A DNA stretch of 64,000 nucleotides from Alterisphingorhabdus sp038748365 (GCA_038748365.1 JBCDIZ010000003.1:248001-312000), one strand, 5' to 3'; shown: positions 44,624-53,601, counted from the first letter of the stretch. Numbers and translations: made by a program. Notes: a model not told the origin generated them from the letters alone.

Positions 44624-45102
44624 TATGCACCCACCTTATTCTTGCGGTTCATGGAAGCAACATCGATCACCTCAGGCTTCTGGCCCTCATGCGGGTGGTC
44701 GGTGCCATTATAGAGATGCAGCGCGCGCATCTGGTCGCGGCCCAGCGGACCACGCGGGATCATACGCTCAACCGCTTTTTCAAGAACGCGCTCGGGGAAA
44801 CGGCCTTCGAGGATACGCTCAGGGCTGGTTTCCTTGATGCCACCGGGATAGCCGGTGTGCTTGTAATAGCGCTTGTCCTTGGTCTTGTTGCCGGTGAACT
44901 TCACCTTGTCGGCATTGATGACGATGACATGGTCACCGCAATCGACATGCGGGGTATAGCTCGGCTTGTGCTTGCCGCGCAGGATATTCGCGATGATCAC
45001 CGCAACGCGGCCAACCACCAGATTTTCGGCATCAATGATGTGCCATTTCTTTTCAACCTCTGCCGGAAGCACCGGCTTGGTCATTTTGGTAAGCGCCTTC
45101 AT
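44623..45102 (-). CDS. rplM: 50S ribosomal protein L13
   Basis: 159 residues with the L13 pattern 'WHIIDAENLVVGRVAVIIAN', 'YTPHVDCGDHVIVINADKV', 'YYKHTGYPGG' and 'MIPRGPLGRDQMRALHLYNG'. L13 is an early assembly protein of the large subunit. The ATG at 45102 has GGAGG ten bases upstream. rpsI follows with a one-base overlap. Confidence 0.97.
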   Translation of the reverse strand: MKALTKMTKPVLPAEVEKKWHIIDAENLVVGRVAVIIANILRGKHKPSYTPHVDCGDHVIVINADKVKFTGNKTKDKRYYKHTGYPGGIKETSPERILEGRFPERVLEKAVERMIPRGPLGRDQMRALHLYNGTDHPHEGQKPEVIDVASMNRKNKVGA

Positions 45103-45214
45103 GGCCCATAAACCTCCAATGATGGCCAGACCCAAGCGGCCTGACCTGACGAAAACTGTCGCTTATGCTAAAGCGGCACACGATTCAGGGCCTGCCTGCA
45201 TCGCGGGAAGCGCG

Positions 45215-45243
45215 CTAATGCATCGCAAGGCCACATGAGTCAA
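45215..45243 (-). promoter_or_regulatory. Candidate rplM-rpsI promoter
   Basis: On the minus strand TTGACT (45243-45238), a 17-base spacer and CATTAG (45220-45215) form a good -35 and a moderate -10. The message would then carry a leader of about 105 bases before the L13 ATG, long enough for autoregulation, although no specific structure was recognised beyond a short CGCTT/AAGCG stem. Confidence 0.5.
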
Positions 45244-45336
45244 GCATTTCCATGGCTTTTGGGGCGGGTAAAATAATACCTTATGCATGCCACTCTCCCC
45301 TTTGCGACCGCATTGAACCTACACACAGACCATGAA

Positions 45337-45966
45337 TCAGTTTCTGCGCAAAACCGCCCGCCCCAAGACAATCACGATGCACGCTATCAACATATATGGC
45401 ACATAGCCTATTAGCTGAAACGACATACCGCTTCGGGAGGGCGCGACCAGGGTGTTTTCGAGTGATGCCCATTTGTGCACCCCGGCTGCTTTGAAAGCGT
45501 CGCTGCTGATCATGTCGATCAGGTCTCTGCGGCTGCGATATCTGACCATGGCGAAGCTCTCAAACTGGGCCGCAGTCTCGCCCAGGGAATTGATGATCGT
45601 ATGATGACGCTCGGCGCGGGCCACGGGATAGCTTCCCCGGCTCAACAGCAGCGGCAAGACAGACTGGCCATAGGCCATTTCCGCATCCTCCCCGGACTTG
45701 CCCTCGGTGGCATAGCCCTCGGGATATTCGGCGACATCACGCACCTGCATCAGATTGATCATCACAAAAGGGCGCCCGTCATCTTCGCGAAGAAAGGCCT
45801 CAAAAGCCTCGGGGTCGGTCCAAGCGCTCCCTCCGCCTTCCGCCTGTTTCACCATAAAGGCTTCAATTTCACTGTCAGTCAAAGGGCCGCCCATGGGCGT
45901 GTGCCACAGGTAAAAGCCCAAAAGGGCAACAAGCAATGGCGCCAGAATATAGAGTGTGCGTTTCAT
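45337..45966 (-). CDS. Membrane protein with a DUF1330-like domain between two helices
   Basis: 209 residues. An N-terminal helix ('LYILAPLLVALLGFYLW') and a C-terminal helix ('LIGYVPYMLIACIVIVLG') flank a soluble part with 'FVMINLMQVRDVAEYPEGYA' and 'ESFAMVRYRSRRDLIDMIS', which resembles a dimeric alpha-beta barrel of the DUF1330 type. The soluble part would lie in the periplasm. No catalytic residues are obvious. AAGGA stands eight bases before the ATG at 45966; an ATG six bases upstream is too close to it. Confidence 0.7.
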   Translation of the reverse strand: MKRTLYILAPLLVALLGFYLWHTPMGGPLTDSEIEAFMVKQAEGGGSAWTDPEAFEAFLREDDGRPFVMINLMQVRDVAEYPEGYATEGKSGEDAEMAYGQSVLPLLLSRGSYPVARAERHHTIINSLGETAAQFESFAMVRYRSRRDLIDMISSDAFKAAGVHKWASLENTLVAPSRSGMSFQLIGYVPYMLIACIVIVLGRAVLRRN

Positions 45967-46143
45967 CTGCATATCCTTGTTTAATCGCTAACAGGCAAGT
46001 TTCGATGTCGGCTTGCTGTTCCCCCGGATGCTCTTAGCGCATCTTTTCCCGCCTATCATGGTGGGGAGGAGTTGAGTGCGAAAATTTACCAGTCTTTATG
46101 CCCGGCCCGCTGCCGTTTGTGGAAGGCAAGTTTATGGGCCTCC

Positions 46144-47016
46144 TCAGTCCAGCGTACAAAACCGCTGAACCTCTACTGGATCGTCAATCCGCTCCCAGAT
46201 ATCGCGGTTCACCCTTTCGGTTCCCATGGCGCTGACCCGAATGGTGCGCTCGACGCTGTACAGCAGGCCGTCCGCTCCTATCTCAAGCGTTCCTTCGCTC
46301 TGACTGGCCACATATGAGTCCAAGGCGGGTGATGGCGGTGGGCCAATAGCGAAGCGCGCTATATCGCCGTTCGCGACAATCGGCAACGCGGTCTCGCCAG
46401 TTGCCGGGTAGATCCACTTGCTGTCGGCCATAATGGCATCAGCTAAACCCAATATCGGCCGCACCGCGCTGGCGAAATAGCTGGCACGCTCGCCCATTGG
46501 CATAGTGATGATCGTATCTAGCAACTGCGCGCCCGCCATGCGTGCCATGGAACTGGCGACTTGCTGATCGAGAGTGCTGCGCAGTCTTTTTGCCGCCGCT
46601 ACCAAACGCTCCCATGTCGCATTAAGATCATACACGCCGATAATCTCTCCTGAAGCACCAAGATCGAGTACCAGCGCCTCATCGCGTTTTATCGCACTGC
46701 CAATATGGAGCATTTCCAGTAAAGGGGCAGGCCCTGTATCGGTGACATCGACAACGCGTGTATCAAAGCGATAGCCACGGCCAATCGGGGTAAAGCGTAC
46801 GCAGCGGCTGATAGTGGAAGTCATAGCTGTCGCGCCTGCCGGTCGCTTGATGATATGACGATAGACTAGCCACTGGTTTATAGGCGGCGAAAAGCGCGGC
46901 AGTTGCGGTGTGCCCACCCGCGGCGATGCAGGCTGCTGCGCCGCAAGATCTGGCGACACTGCTACGGTGGAACCAAGGAAAACAAGCAAAGAAACGAGTG
47001 CGAGACAGTAACGCAT
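46144..47016 (-). CDS. Exported protein of unknown function
   Basis: 290 residues. The start 'MRYCLALVSLLVFLGSTVAV' is a clear signal peptide, which made me prefer the ATG at 47016 to a GTG 30 bases upstream. The mature part is beta-rich ('VSAMGTERVNRDIWERIDDP'), with no cysteine pairs or known motif recognised. It is periplasmic or surface-bound. It stands apart from its neighbours (about 100 bases to cutA), on the same strand. Confidence 0.65.
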   Translation of the reverse strand: MRYCLALVSLLVFLGSTVAVSPDLAAQQPASPRVGTPQLPRFSPPINQWLVYRHIIKRPAGATAMTSTISRCVRFTPIGRGYRFDTRVVDVTDTGPAPLLEMLHIGSAIKRDEALVLDLGASGEIIGVYDLNATWERLVAAAKRLRSTLDQQVASSMARMAGAQLLDTIITMPMGERASYFASAVRPILGLADAIMADSKWIYPATGETALPIVANGDIARFAIGPPPSPALDSYVASQSEGTLEIGADGLLYSVERTIRVSAMGTERVNRDIWERIDDPVEVQRFCTLD

Positions 47017-47121
47017 GGCAGGCGCCACTAGTGTGTAAACACACACCGATCACCCCGAAAAGGAGTTCAAGAAACATTGCGTTACATATGTTTACTCATT
47101 GATAGGTATGGGCTATCGCTT

Positions 47122-47469
47122 TTACGGCTGACCACCGGTTTGATCGATGATCCAGTCGCCAAAAGCTTCTTCGCTATCCTCAGCGCGCCAGACGGTGATG
47201 CCGGGCAGATCATAGCTGTGTAGCGCGATGATGCGCGTTTTCAGCGCGGGCAGTGCCGCCACACGGGTCTTAAACAGCACAGCGGCCTCTCCATCCTCAC
47301 GCAATTCGCCATGCCAGCGATAAATCGCACGGGTTTCGCCGAGGATATTGGCGCAAGCAGCAAGCTCTTCCTGCACGATCTTGCGTGCCGTGCTCCGCGC
47401 CTCTTCCATATCGCCAAAGCTGCAATAGACAGTGACGATACGGTTACCGTCAAATTCCGAGGGACTCAT
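47122..47469 (-). CDS. cutA: CutA1-family protein
   Basis: 115 residues with the family pattern: 'VTVYCSFGDMEEARSTARKI', 'ELAACANILGETRAIYRWHG', 'LFKTRVAALPALKTRI' and 'LHSYDLPGITVWRAEDS'. CutA1 forms very stable trimers and was first linked to divalent-cation tolerance; its biochemical role is still unclear. Its ATG overlaps the ctaA stop by one base (TAATG), so translation is coupled to haem A synthase. Confidence 0.93.
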   Translation of the reverse strand: MSPSEFDGNRIVTVYCSFGDMEEARSTARKIVQEELAACANILGETRAIYRWHGELREDGEAAVLFKTRVAALPALKTRIIALHSYDLPGITVWRAEDSEEAFGDWIIDQTGGQP

Positions 47470-48605
47470 TATATTTTCTCCACTTGGCTTTCCCCTGCCC
47501 GTGAATCCCCTGCCCCAAAATCTTTGGCCATTAAAACCTTGTCTTCCGGCCAGCCAATGCGATGCACCGCCCAGACGGTCGTCAATACAACCAATGCGCC
47601 CACTGCCTGATGCAAGACAGCCAGAGTGATGTTGACCCCGGTCATCACCGTAGCAATACCGAGCAACACCTGTGTGCCAAAAGCGGTATGCACTGCCAGC
47701 GATATGCGCCGGTCGCTATGCCGCACCTTGCGCGCCAGCCACACCAGTGCCGCCACCGCGACAAAGGCCCACCAGCGATGGACGAAATGGATCATCGTCG
47801 GGTCATTGACCAGCAATTGGCCAAGGCCGACATCCCAGTTGAGATTGGGTAACAGCTTGTTTTCCATAAGCGGCCAAGTATCGGAGACCAGCCCGGCATT
47901 GAGTCCGGCGACCCATGCGCCGAAGAGCAATTGCACGAAGAGAATAGCGACCACCGCCAGGCCAAAGCCGGTCATATGGACCGGGCGGCTCAACCCTTTT
48001 GCGTGGCGATGCAAATCAAGCGCGGTCCAAGCAATGCCGCCCAAAATAAACAGCGCGTTGAGCAAATGGACGGAGAGCCGGAAATGGCTGACATCAGTGC
48101 GCAGGGTCAAACCCGATTCGACCATCCACCAGCCAATAGTGCCCTGCAAGCCACCCAATGCGAGCAATGCGAGCAGGCGGCCCTTATAGCCTTGCGGAAT
48201 GGCGTTCTTTATCCAGAACCATAAAAGCGGCAGGGCAAAGGCCACACCCACAAGACGCCCGAGCAAGCGGTGCACCCATTCCCAGAAATAAATGAATTTG
48301 AAATCCGCCAACGTCATGCCCGCTGGACCATTAATCTCGGTATATTCGGGGATTTGCTGATATTTGCGAAATTCCTCGGACCAAGCGGCATCGCTCAGCG
48401 GCGGAAGCGCGCCGGTCACGGGCTTCCATTCGGTGATCGAAAGGCCCGATTCAGTCAGCCGGGTAATACCGCCCACCACCACCATGGCGAACACCAGAAG
48501 CGCCACACCCCAGAGCCAATTGGCAATGGCGATAGGGCGCACCGCGGCGCTATCTATATGCCCTGCCGGTGCAAGAGGCGTGGTTGCGCTCGTCATAGCC
48601 TCCAT
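47469..48605 (-). CDS. ctaA: Haem A synthase (COX15/CtaA type)
   Basis: About 378 residues with eight membrane helices. The family pattern is clear: 'GGITRLTESGLSITEWKPVT', 'EFKFIYFWEWVHRLLGRLVG'-like region with haem-ligand histidines ('WEWVHRLLGR', 'LSVHLLNALFI', 'MIHFVHRWWAF', 'LAVLHQAVGALVV'). It oxidises the C8 methyl of haem O to the formyl of haem A for cytochrome c oxidase. The exact start is uncertain: ATG 48605 and 48596 are both possible, with GGAGG too close to the latter. It is divergent from thiS. Confidence 0.94.
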   Translation of the reverse strand: MEAMTSATTPLAPAGHIDSAAVRPIAIANWLWGVALLVFAMVVVGGITRLTESGLSITEWKPVTGALPPLSDAAWSEEFRKYQQIPEYTEINGPAGMTLADFKFIYFWEWVHRLLGRLVGVAFALPLLWFWIKNAIPQGYKGRLLALLALGGLQGTIGWWMVESGLTLRTDVSHFRLSVHLLNALFILGGIAWTALDLHRHAKGLSRPVHMTGFGLAVVAILFVQLLFGAWVAGLNAGLVSDTWPLMENKLLPNLNWDVGLGQLLVNDPTMIHFVHRWWAFVAVAALVWLARKVRHSDRRISLAVHTAFGTQVLLGIATVMTGVNITLAVLHQAVGALVVLTTVWAVHRIGWPEDKVLMAKDFGAGDSRAGESQVEKI

Positions 48606-48688
48606 GTGCGTTCTGCGAGGCCACGATACAAGGCCATAATGCACGTGCAACATTGCATCAGCCACGGGATAATCGCTACAGCACGTCT

Positions 48689-48901
48689 ATGAGCGATTTG
48701 ATTACCATCACCATCAATGGCGAGACCCGGCAAATCTCACCCGGAACGAGCCTTACCGATTTGTGCGTCAGTCTGGAGATCAACCCGGCCAAAATCGCGA
48801 TCGAACATAATCGGGAAATCGCTCCGCGTGGCCAATATGCGGCCATCTTGCTTTCCGACGGCGACGAGCTCGAAATTGTCCATTTTGTCGGCGGCGGGTG
48901 A
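48689..48901 (+). CDS. thiS: Thiamine sulfur-carrier protein ThiS
   Basis: 70 residues, ubiquitin-like: 'ITITINGETRQISPGTSLTD' at the start and 'LEIVHFVGGG' at the end, where the C-terminal Gly-Gly is thiocarboxylated and donates sulfur for the thiazole ring. The ATG at 48689 is chosen because the beta-grasp fold begins there. It is followed after 36 bases by thiG, its partner enzyme. No TPP riboswitch was recognised upstream. Confidence 0.93.
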   Translation: MSDLITITINGETRQISPGTSLTDLCVSLEINPAKIAIEHNREIAPRGQYAAILLSDGDELEIVHFVGGG

Positions 48902-48937
48902 TGGTCTTTCGCTCCGGCTTATCGTATATCGGCATTC

Positions 48938-49756
48938 ATGAACGACATGACTCCCCAAAGCGCTGCCGCCACTGACGACAATTGCACTGACGACAATTGG
49001 ACCGTCGCCGGACGGACATTTACCTCCCGCCTGATTATCGGCACCGGCAAATATAAAGACTTTGCCGAGAATGCTGCCGCACTGGAAGCTTCGGGTGCGG
49101 AGATCGTTACTGTCGCGGTGCGCCGGGTCAATATATCAGACCCCAAGGCACCGATGCTGACGGATTTTATTGATCCCAAGAAAACGACCTATCTGCCCAA
49201 TACCGCTGGCTGTTTTACTGCCGATGACGCGATCCGCACTTTGCGTCTGGCGCGTGAAGCGGGTGGCTGGGATCTGGTCAAGCTGGAAGTGCTCGGCGAG
49301 GCCAAGACGCTCTATCCCGATATGCGCGAGACACTACAGGCCACCGAGATACTGGCCAAAGAGGGCTTTCTGCCCATGGTCTATTGCGTCGATGACCCGA
49401 TTGCCGCCAAGCAACTGGAAGAAGCGGGCGCGGTGGCGATCATGCCGCTGGGCGCGCCGATTGGGTCGGGCCTTGGCATTCAAAATCAGGTCACCATCCG
49501 TTTGATCGTCGAAGGCGCCAATGTCCCGGTCCTGGTCGATGCCGGTGTCGGCACCGCTTCTGACGCCGCCGTCGCGATGGAGCTTGGCTGTGACGGCGTA
49601 TTGATGAACACCGCCATTGCCGAAGCGAAAGATCCGGTAATGATGGCACAGGCGATGAAGCACTCTGTCGAGGCAGGCCGCCTGGCCTATCGCGCAGGCC
49701 GCATGGGCAGGCGCAAATATGCAGACCCATCCAGCCCATTGGCCGGGCTGATCTGA
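48938..49756 (+). CDS. thiG: Thiazole synthase ThiG
   Basis: 272 residues. The TIM-barrel enzyme shows the family motifs 'RLIIGTGKYKDF', the Schiff-base lysine in 'WDLVKLEVLGE', 'GAVAIMPLGAPIGSGLGI' and 'PVLVDAGVGTASDAAVAMELG'. It condenses deoxyxylulose phosphate, dehydroglycine and sulfur from ThiS. The first 25 residues are a poorly conserved, Asp-rich leader. No other thi gene follows in the window. Confidence 0.95.
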   Translation: MNDMTPQSAAATDDNCTDDNWTVAGRTFTSRLIIGTGKYKDFAENAAALEASGAEIVTVAVRRVNISDPKAPMLTDFIDPKKTTYLPNTAGCFTADDAIRTLRLAREAGGWDLVKLEVLGEAKTLYPDMRETLQATEILAKEGFLPMVYCVDDPIAAKQLEEAGAVAIMPLGAPIGSGLGIQNQVTIRLIVEGANVPVLVDAGVGTASDAAVAMELGCDGVLMNTAIAEAKDPVMMAQAMKHSVEAGRLAYRAGRMGRRKYADPSSPLAGLI

Positions 49757-50143
49757 AGCGGCTAAAGATGAACCTCAGATAAACGGAATCGGCGAATCAA
49801 GGCGCTTATATCCCTCTGATTCGCAGCATTTTTTGCCGTTCGTCCGTCACAAAAATGTCTTACGTAAACATTTGTCGACGATAATATGTCATTGGTCTCC
49901 GACGAACGCCTAATAACGCGCATCCATGGCATTCTATCGAACCCGCAACGATTGCGTCCGTCGACATCGCTATAAACAATGTTGCAACGGACAGACATAA
50001 CGCTCCCCAAGCGGTCTTCCTGAGCAAAAAGAAACAGGGGACGGTGTTTTGCTACCCTTTTGACACCGTCCCCGACTTCACCGGGCATTATGGTCTGTTC
50101 CCCGAGGGCCAGATGCCGGATTATTGCAGAAAGGATTTTTGAA
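49757..50143. other. Intergenic stretch with a strong leader hairpin
   Basis: 387 bases between thiG and the UrcA gene. The only structure found is the 11-bp inverted repeat at 50037-50073. A 170-codon minus-strand frame across it has no motif or ribosome site. Confidence 0.45.
50037..50073. repeat. Inverted repeat upstream of the UrcA gene
   Basis: GGGGACGGTGT and ACACCGTCCCC are perfect 11-bp arms around a 15-base loop. It ends 70 bases before the UrcA ATG, so it may be a leader structure, a terminator of an upstream transcript, or an intergenic repeat. There is no T-run after it. Confidence 0.55.
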
Positions 50144-50521
50144 ATGCGTGTCTCTCTTTCCCCCATAACCCGCCAACTAGGTGCTCTGGCCGTGGTTGCT
50201 GGCTTGGCAATTGCTCCCGTCGCTGCCCAAGCCGGCACCCAATATGACAGTAATCGCGAATACCGTTCAGCCAAAGTCTATTATAATGACCTTAATCTGG
50301 ATAGCGAAGCTGGCCAAAAAACATTCGAACGCCGGATCCAGTCTGCAGCGCGCAAAGTATGTGGCCCAACACCCCGACTGAACCTGCGTGATCGCACGGA
50401 TTACCAGCAATGTATGGGCGAAGCTTTGGACAGCGGCAACAAGGCCATGGTTGAAGTTATCGCTGCAGTACAGAGCGGCGAGAAGCTGGCTTTCAATGGT
50501 GTTCTGAGCATTGGCAATTAA
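50144..50521 (+). CDS. UrcA-family exported protein
   Basis: 125 residues with a signal peptide ('LGALAVVAGLAIAPVAAQA'). The mature part shows the UrcA pattern: 'SAKVYYNDLNLDSEAGQKTF', 'RRIQSAARKVCGP', 'DYQQCMGEAL', with the two cysteines that probably form a disulfide. The family is nearly confined to Sphingomonadales and relatives and has no known activity. AAGGA stands nine bases before the ATG. A strong terminator follows. Confidence 0.85.
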   Translation: MRVSLSPITRQLGALAVVAGLAIAPVAAQAGTQYDSNREYRSAKVYYNDLNLDSEAGQKTFERRIQSAARKVCGPTPRLNLRDRTDYQQCMGEALDSGNKAMVEVIAAVQSGEKLAFNGVLSIGN

Positions 50522-50565
50522 CCGCCAGCTAATCAGCCACTCCAAACCATAAAGCACTAACGATC

Positions 50566-50589
50566 TGGCCCCGATTTCGGGGCCATTTT
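50566..50589 (+). terminator. Intrinsic terminator of the UrcA gene
   Basis: TGGCCCCGA and TCGGGGCCA pair perfectly around a very short loop and are followed by TTTT, 45 bases after the UrcA stop. Confidence 0.85.
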
Positions 50590-50673
50590 CGATCTCTCTA
50601 CACCCCTTGAATATCGTCCAGGCGATACCATCTACCGCATCTGAATGCGATCATTTCATAAAGCCAGGCGAAA

Positions 50674-50703
50674 TTAAATTTCTTTCGCTGTAACGAATAT
50701 AAT
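50674..50703 (+). promoter_or_regulatory. Candidate promoter of the 26-residue peptide gene
   Basis: A perfect -10 TATAAT (50698-50703) with TTAAAT 18 bases upstream (50674-50679). Transcription would begin near 50710, leaving about 50 bases before the ATG at 50763. Confidence 0.55.
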
Positions 50704-50762
50704 CTCGCCTGCGAAATGATTATCGAGCCGCATCAGGCGGCATGAAAAGAAAGGACATAGCT

Positions 50763-50843
50763 ATGGCTATTGCAAATAAGGCGCTTTTCGCCCTGATCGC
50801 TGCCACCGTTTCGCTGGCGTCGATCCAGACACTGATCTTCTGA
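50763..50843 (+). CDS. Tiny single-helix membrane peptide (26 residues)
   Basis: The peptide reads 'MAIANKALFALIAATVSL' then 'ASIQTLIF'. It is one hydrophobic helix with a single lysine, so it should insert in the inner membrane. Support is a good ribosome site (AAAGGA about seven bases before the ATG) and a perfect TATAAT box 60 bases upstream, with no longer frame across the region. Its 3' end faces the LytTR response-regulator gene (stop to stop, 52 bases). It is too short for similarity-based proof. Confidence 0.5.
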   Translation: MAIANKALFALIAATVSLASIQTLIF

Positions 50844-50895
50844 TCAAAAAACGCAGGGCGCTGGCCTGCCATTCCGGTTTCATCGGATGGTCTGG

Positions 50896-51675
50896 TCAGC
50901 GCCCGGCCAGTTTTTTCACCTGAGTTAAATAGGTACGGCCAATTCTAAGCTCGGTGCCGTCATCCAACAGCGTTAGCCAGACACCGCCACCTTCATGGCG
51001 CAAGCCCTTGATAAAGTCCTTGCGAATAATGTGCGATCTGTGAGTACGGACAAATCGTGACGGGTTCAGGCGCGATTCCAGCACCTTGATCGTCTCATGC
51101 AACAAATAGCTGCGCGTGCCCACATGCAACCGCATATAGTCCCGTTCAGCTTCAATCCGGTCAATCCTGCCAGCATCGATACGTTTCAACTCCGAACGAT
51201 GCGGCACCCAGAATTCACGAGCCCAGTCGCCAGAATGGCTTTCTGACACAGCGCCTGCCTCGGCACTATTACCGCTGACCAAGGTACCGGTTGCAGCAGC
51301 TTCGGCCAGAGCAGGTATCCGCTCGCGCAGGCGCGATATTGCCCGCTGTAGCCGGTCCAGCGCCACAGGTTTCAGCAGATAGTCCACCGCAGCCAGATCA
51401 AAGGCCTCAACCGCAAAGCGGTCATAGGCGGTGACAAAGATAATCGCTGGCGGTTTGCCTTGCGCCGCCAGAGCCTTGGCAAGACCAATACCATCCATGC
51501 GGGGCATGTTGATATCAACCAGCAGCAATTGCGGGTGCAGGCCCTCGGCCATGCGAAGGGCAGAGACGCCATCATGCGCAGTGCCAACGAGTTCCAGGCC
51601 TTCGACCTGATCACAAAGCAGTTGCAATCGCTCGACGGCCAGCGGCTCATCGTCGACGATCATGGTTCGTATCAT
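50896..51675 (-). CDS. LytTR-family response regulator
   Basis: 259 residues. The receiver domain has the acidic pair and phosphoacceptor pattern 'TMIVDDEPLAVERLQLL', 'LLLVDINMPRMDGIGLA' (Asp near residue 54) and 'IIFVTAYDRFAVEAF' with 'YLLKPV'. The C-terminal LytTR DNA-binding domain has 'IDRIEAERDYMRLHV' and 'SRFVRTHRSHIIRKDFI'. Start ATG 51675 is favoured over a GTG two codons upstream. It lies 35 bases downstream of the sensor kinase gene. Confidence 0.93.
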   Translation of the reverse strand: MIRTMIVDDEPLAVERLQLLCDQVEGLELVGTAHDGVSALRMAEGLHPQLLLVDINMPRMDGIGLAKALAAQGKPPAIIFVTAYDRFAVEAFDLAAVDYLLKPVALDRLQRAISRLRERIPALAEAAATGTLVSGNSAEAGAVSESHSGDWAREFWVPHRSELKRIDAGRIDRIEAERDYMRLHVGTRSYLLHETIKVLESRLNPSRFVRTHRSHIIRKDFIKGLRHEGGGVWLTLLDDGTELRIGRTYLTQVKKLAGR

Positions 51676-51710
51676 ATCCACCCTTTGTCCCTCGCCCCCG
51701 GTTATTATTT

Positions 51711-52850
51711 TTACATCAAATCATCGCTGTCACTTTTTCGCGAGATGGGCAAGCTCAGGCGGGCGCAATAGCCGCCAGCGGCATGGGCTTCTGTCTGCAA
51801 CGCACCGGTTTCGCCAAAACGGGTCTCCAACCGATCCCGGACATTGGCGAGGCCAATGCCATTGCTCTCGGAACTATCAATATCCACCGTAATCGGGTCG
51901 CCATCATCGCAAACCGTTAGCGTTAACAGATCGTCCCGGCTTTCAGCTTTGATCGACACGGTTACCGGCCGCGACGTACGCGATACACCATATTTGATCG
52001 CATTCTCCACCAAAGGTTGCAGGATCAGCCCGGGCACGCAGACGTCAAGGAGATCATCGGGAATATCGATATCGATCTTCAGTCGTTCGGGAAACCGTAC
52101 CTTCTCAATATCGAGATAAAGCCGCTGCAGTTCGACCTCTTCTTCCAGCGGCACATCATCAAGCGGATCACCAGACAGGCTGTTTCGATAAAAAGTCGAG
52201 AGATTCATGATCATCGCATCGGCTTCGGCAGGCCGGTTACGCAGCACTAGGGAAGACAGCGAATTGAGCGTGTTAAACAGGAAATGTGGATTCACCTGAT
52301 AGCGCAGCGAGCGCAGCTCTGCCTGCTGTGCCGCTTGGGCAAAGCGCGAGGCGCGGCGCTCGGCAAAACGCACTTCCCCGGCATAGCTGATCGCCAGATA
52401 CAGTCCAGCCCAAGCCACAAGGAAGAAAATGCGCGACATCGCCACTTCCATAATAACGCCAATGGGCGGCAGCTCCTTAAACTCCTCCAACGCCTTTTGA
52501 TCGCGAAAAAGGCTGGCCGGGTCGTAGAGATTGATCACCAGATAGTTAAAGCAGCCAATCAGCAAAGCGCAGGGTATCGCACCCAGAAACGCTATCGCGA
52601 TGCGCACACCCAATGGCTTATGATCAAAGGCACGCATAACCATGTAAAGGCCAATAGTGACCACAATTCCGAATAAAGTGACATAGACCCGGCGCATGGC
52701 GAGCTCCGTCTGATCGACCGGATAGTCAATAATCAGCGACCGCATGGTCGTTATTACAATATAGAACAGCCAGAAGCCGAGAATGGAAAGCAGAGCGACC
52801 TGAAAATCAACGGTCGGCTTGCCGGGGAAGAGCGCGCGGGTCTGTATCAT
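51711..52850 (-). CDS. LytS/AlgZ-type sensor histidine kinase
   Basis: 379 residues. About four membrane helices in the first 160 residues ('LSILGFWLFYIVITTM', 'LFGIVVTIGLYMVMRAF', 'FLGAIPCALLIGCFNYLV', 'IFFLVAWAGLYLAI'), then the His_kinase domain with the phosphorylated histidine in 'QVNPHFLFNTLNSLSSL' (near 195) and the ATPase N box 'ILQPLVENAIKYGV'. It is the partner of the LytTR response regulator downstream. The stimulus is unknown. Confidence 0.93.
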   Translation of the reverse strand: MIQTRALFPGKPTVDFQVALLSILGFWLFYIVITTMRSLIIDYPVDQTELAMRRVYVTLFGIVVTIGLYMVMRAFDHKPLGVRIAIAFLGAIPCALLIGCFNYLVINLYDPASLFRDQKALEEFKELPPIGVIMEVAMSRIFFLVAWAGLYLAISYAGEVRFAERRASRFAQAAQQAELRSLRYQVNPHFLFNTLNSLSSLVLRNRPAEADAMIMNLSTFYRNSLSGDPLDDVPLEEEVELQRLYLDIEKVRFPERLKIDIDIPDDLLDVCVPGLILQPLVENAIKYGVSRTSRPVTVSIKAESRDDLLTLTVCDDGDPITVDIDSSESNGIGLANVRDRLETRFGETGALQTEAHAAGGYCARLSLPISRKSDSDDLM

Positions 52851-53042
52851 GGCCGCGAGCTATAGCAGAACATGACCTAAAGAGTCGCCAATTGCGGCCA
52901 TGGCTCGTCGAACCAACCGCAACCTTGGTCGAAAGCTGTAGCGATAAAAGCCTTTAGTCGAAAACTTACGATAGGTAACATTAACCCAATCCTAACCATG
53001 TTTCGCGACACTGGCTTTATCAGCAACACGGAGTGATGCCCG

Positions 53043-53591
53043 ATGAGTGATCGCAGACAACAAGGTGACGGCGCCTATATCATCGCCGAAATGCGGGAAT
53101 TTGCCAGCTTTTCGGCTGCGAGTCAGCGTTATATCAAGCGAGCGCTCGATATCGGCCTAGGCCGCGCCGATGCCTTTGCGCTGTGGGCACGAACTGGTGA
53201 AGAAACACGCTCGATCCGCTCACACTATCTCCATTACCAGGCACTGCCTGCCCTGCGCGAAGAAATGCCATCTGCACATGCGGACAATTGCCCGGATTAT
53301 GTGCTGGCCAAGGTCATTACCCTGAGCGCCTTTGATCTGTCGCAATGCGCGCTGGACGGATTCTCGGCCTATCGCTTTCTCTATGAGCGGCTGCTTTCGG
53401 CATCGCTACGCCCATGGTTGCCCAGCAGCTTCTGCGCGGCCGCTGCATCGCCGCAAATCGCACCCGCACAGCGCAAGGCCTTGCTGCAATCGATCAGCGA
53501 AGCCGCTGCGACCGCACCTGGCTGGTCAATGCGCGAGCCGGTATTTCTGCCAGAATGGGTGGAGAAAATTCCGGTGCCAAAAGCGGCTTAA
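53043..53591 (+). CDS. Uncharacterised 182-residue cytoplasmic protein
   Basis: No signal peptide, membrane helix or known domain was recognised. The sequence is mostly helical and rich in Ala, Arg and aromatic residues ('AASQRYIKRALDIGLGRADA', 'YLHYQALPALREEM'). GGAG stands nine bases before the ATG. It is divergent from the sensor kinase gene (192-base gap) and convergent with the acyl-CoA ligase gene (ten bases apart). Codon use looks normal for the region, so it is probably real. Confidence 0.62.
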   Translation: MSDRRQQGDGAYIIAEMREFASFSAASQRYIKRALDIGLGRADAFALWARTGEETRSIRSHYLHYQALPALREEMPSAHADNCPDYVLAKVITLSAFDLSQCALDGFSAYRFLYERLLSASLRPWLPSSFCAAAASPQIAPAQRKALLQSISEAAATAPGWSMREPVFLPEWVEKIPVPKAA

Positions 53592-53601
53592 AAGCCGACG
53601 A

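Noticed and set aside
48606..48688. Possible TPP riboswitch before thiS
   Set aside because: The gap is only about 80 bases and lacks the conserved thi-box core.
49762..50274. Minus-strand frame of 170 codons between thiG and the UrcA gene
   Set aside because: No ribosome site, no motif, overlaps the UrcA gene start and the hairpin.
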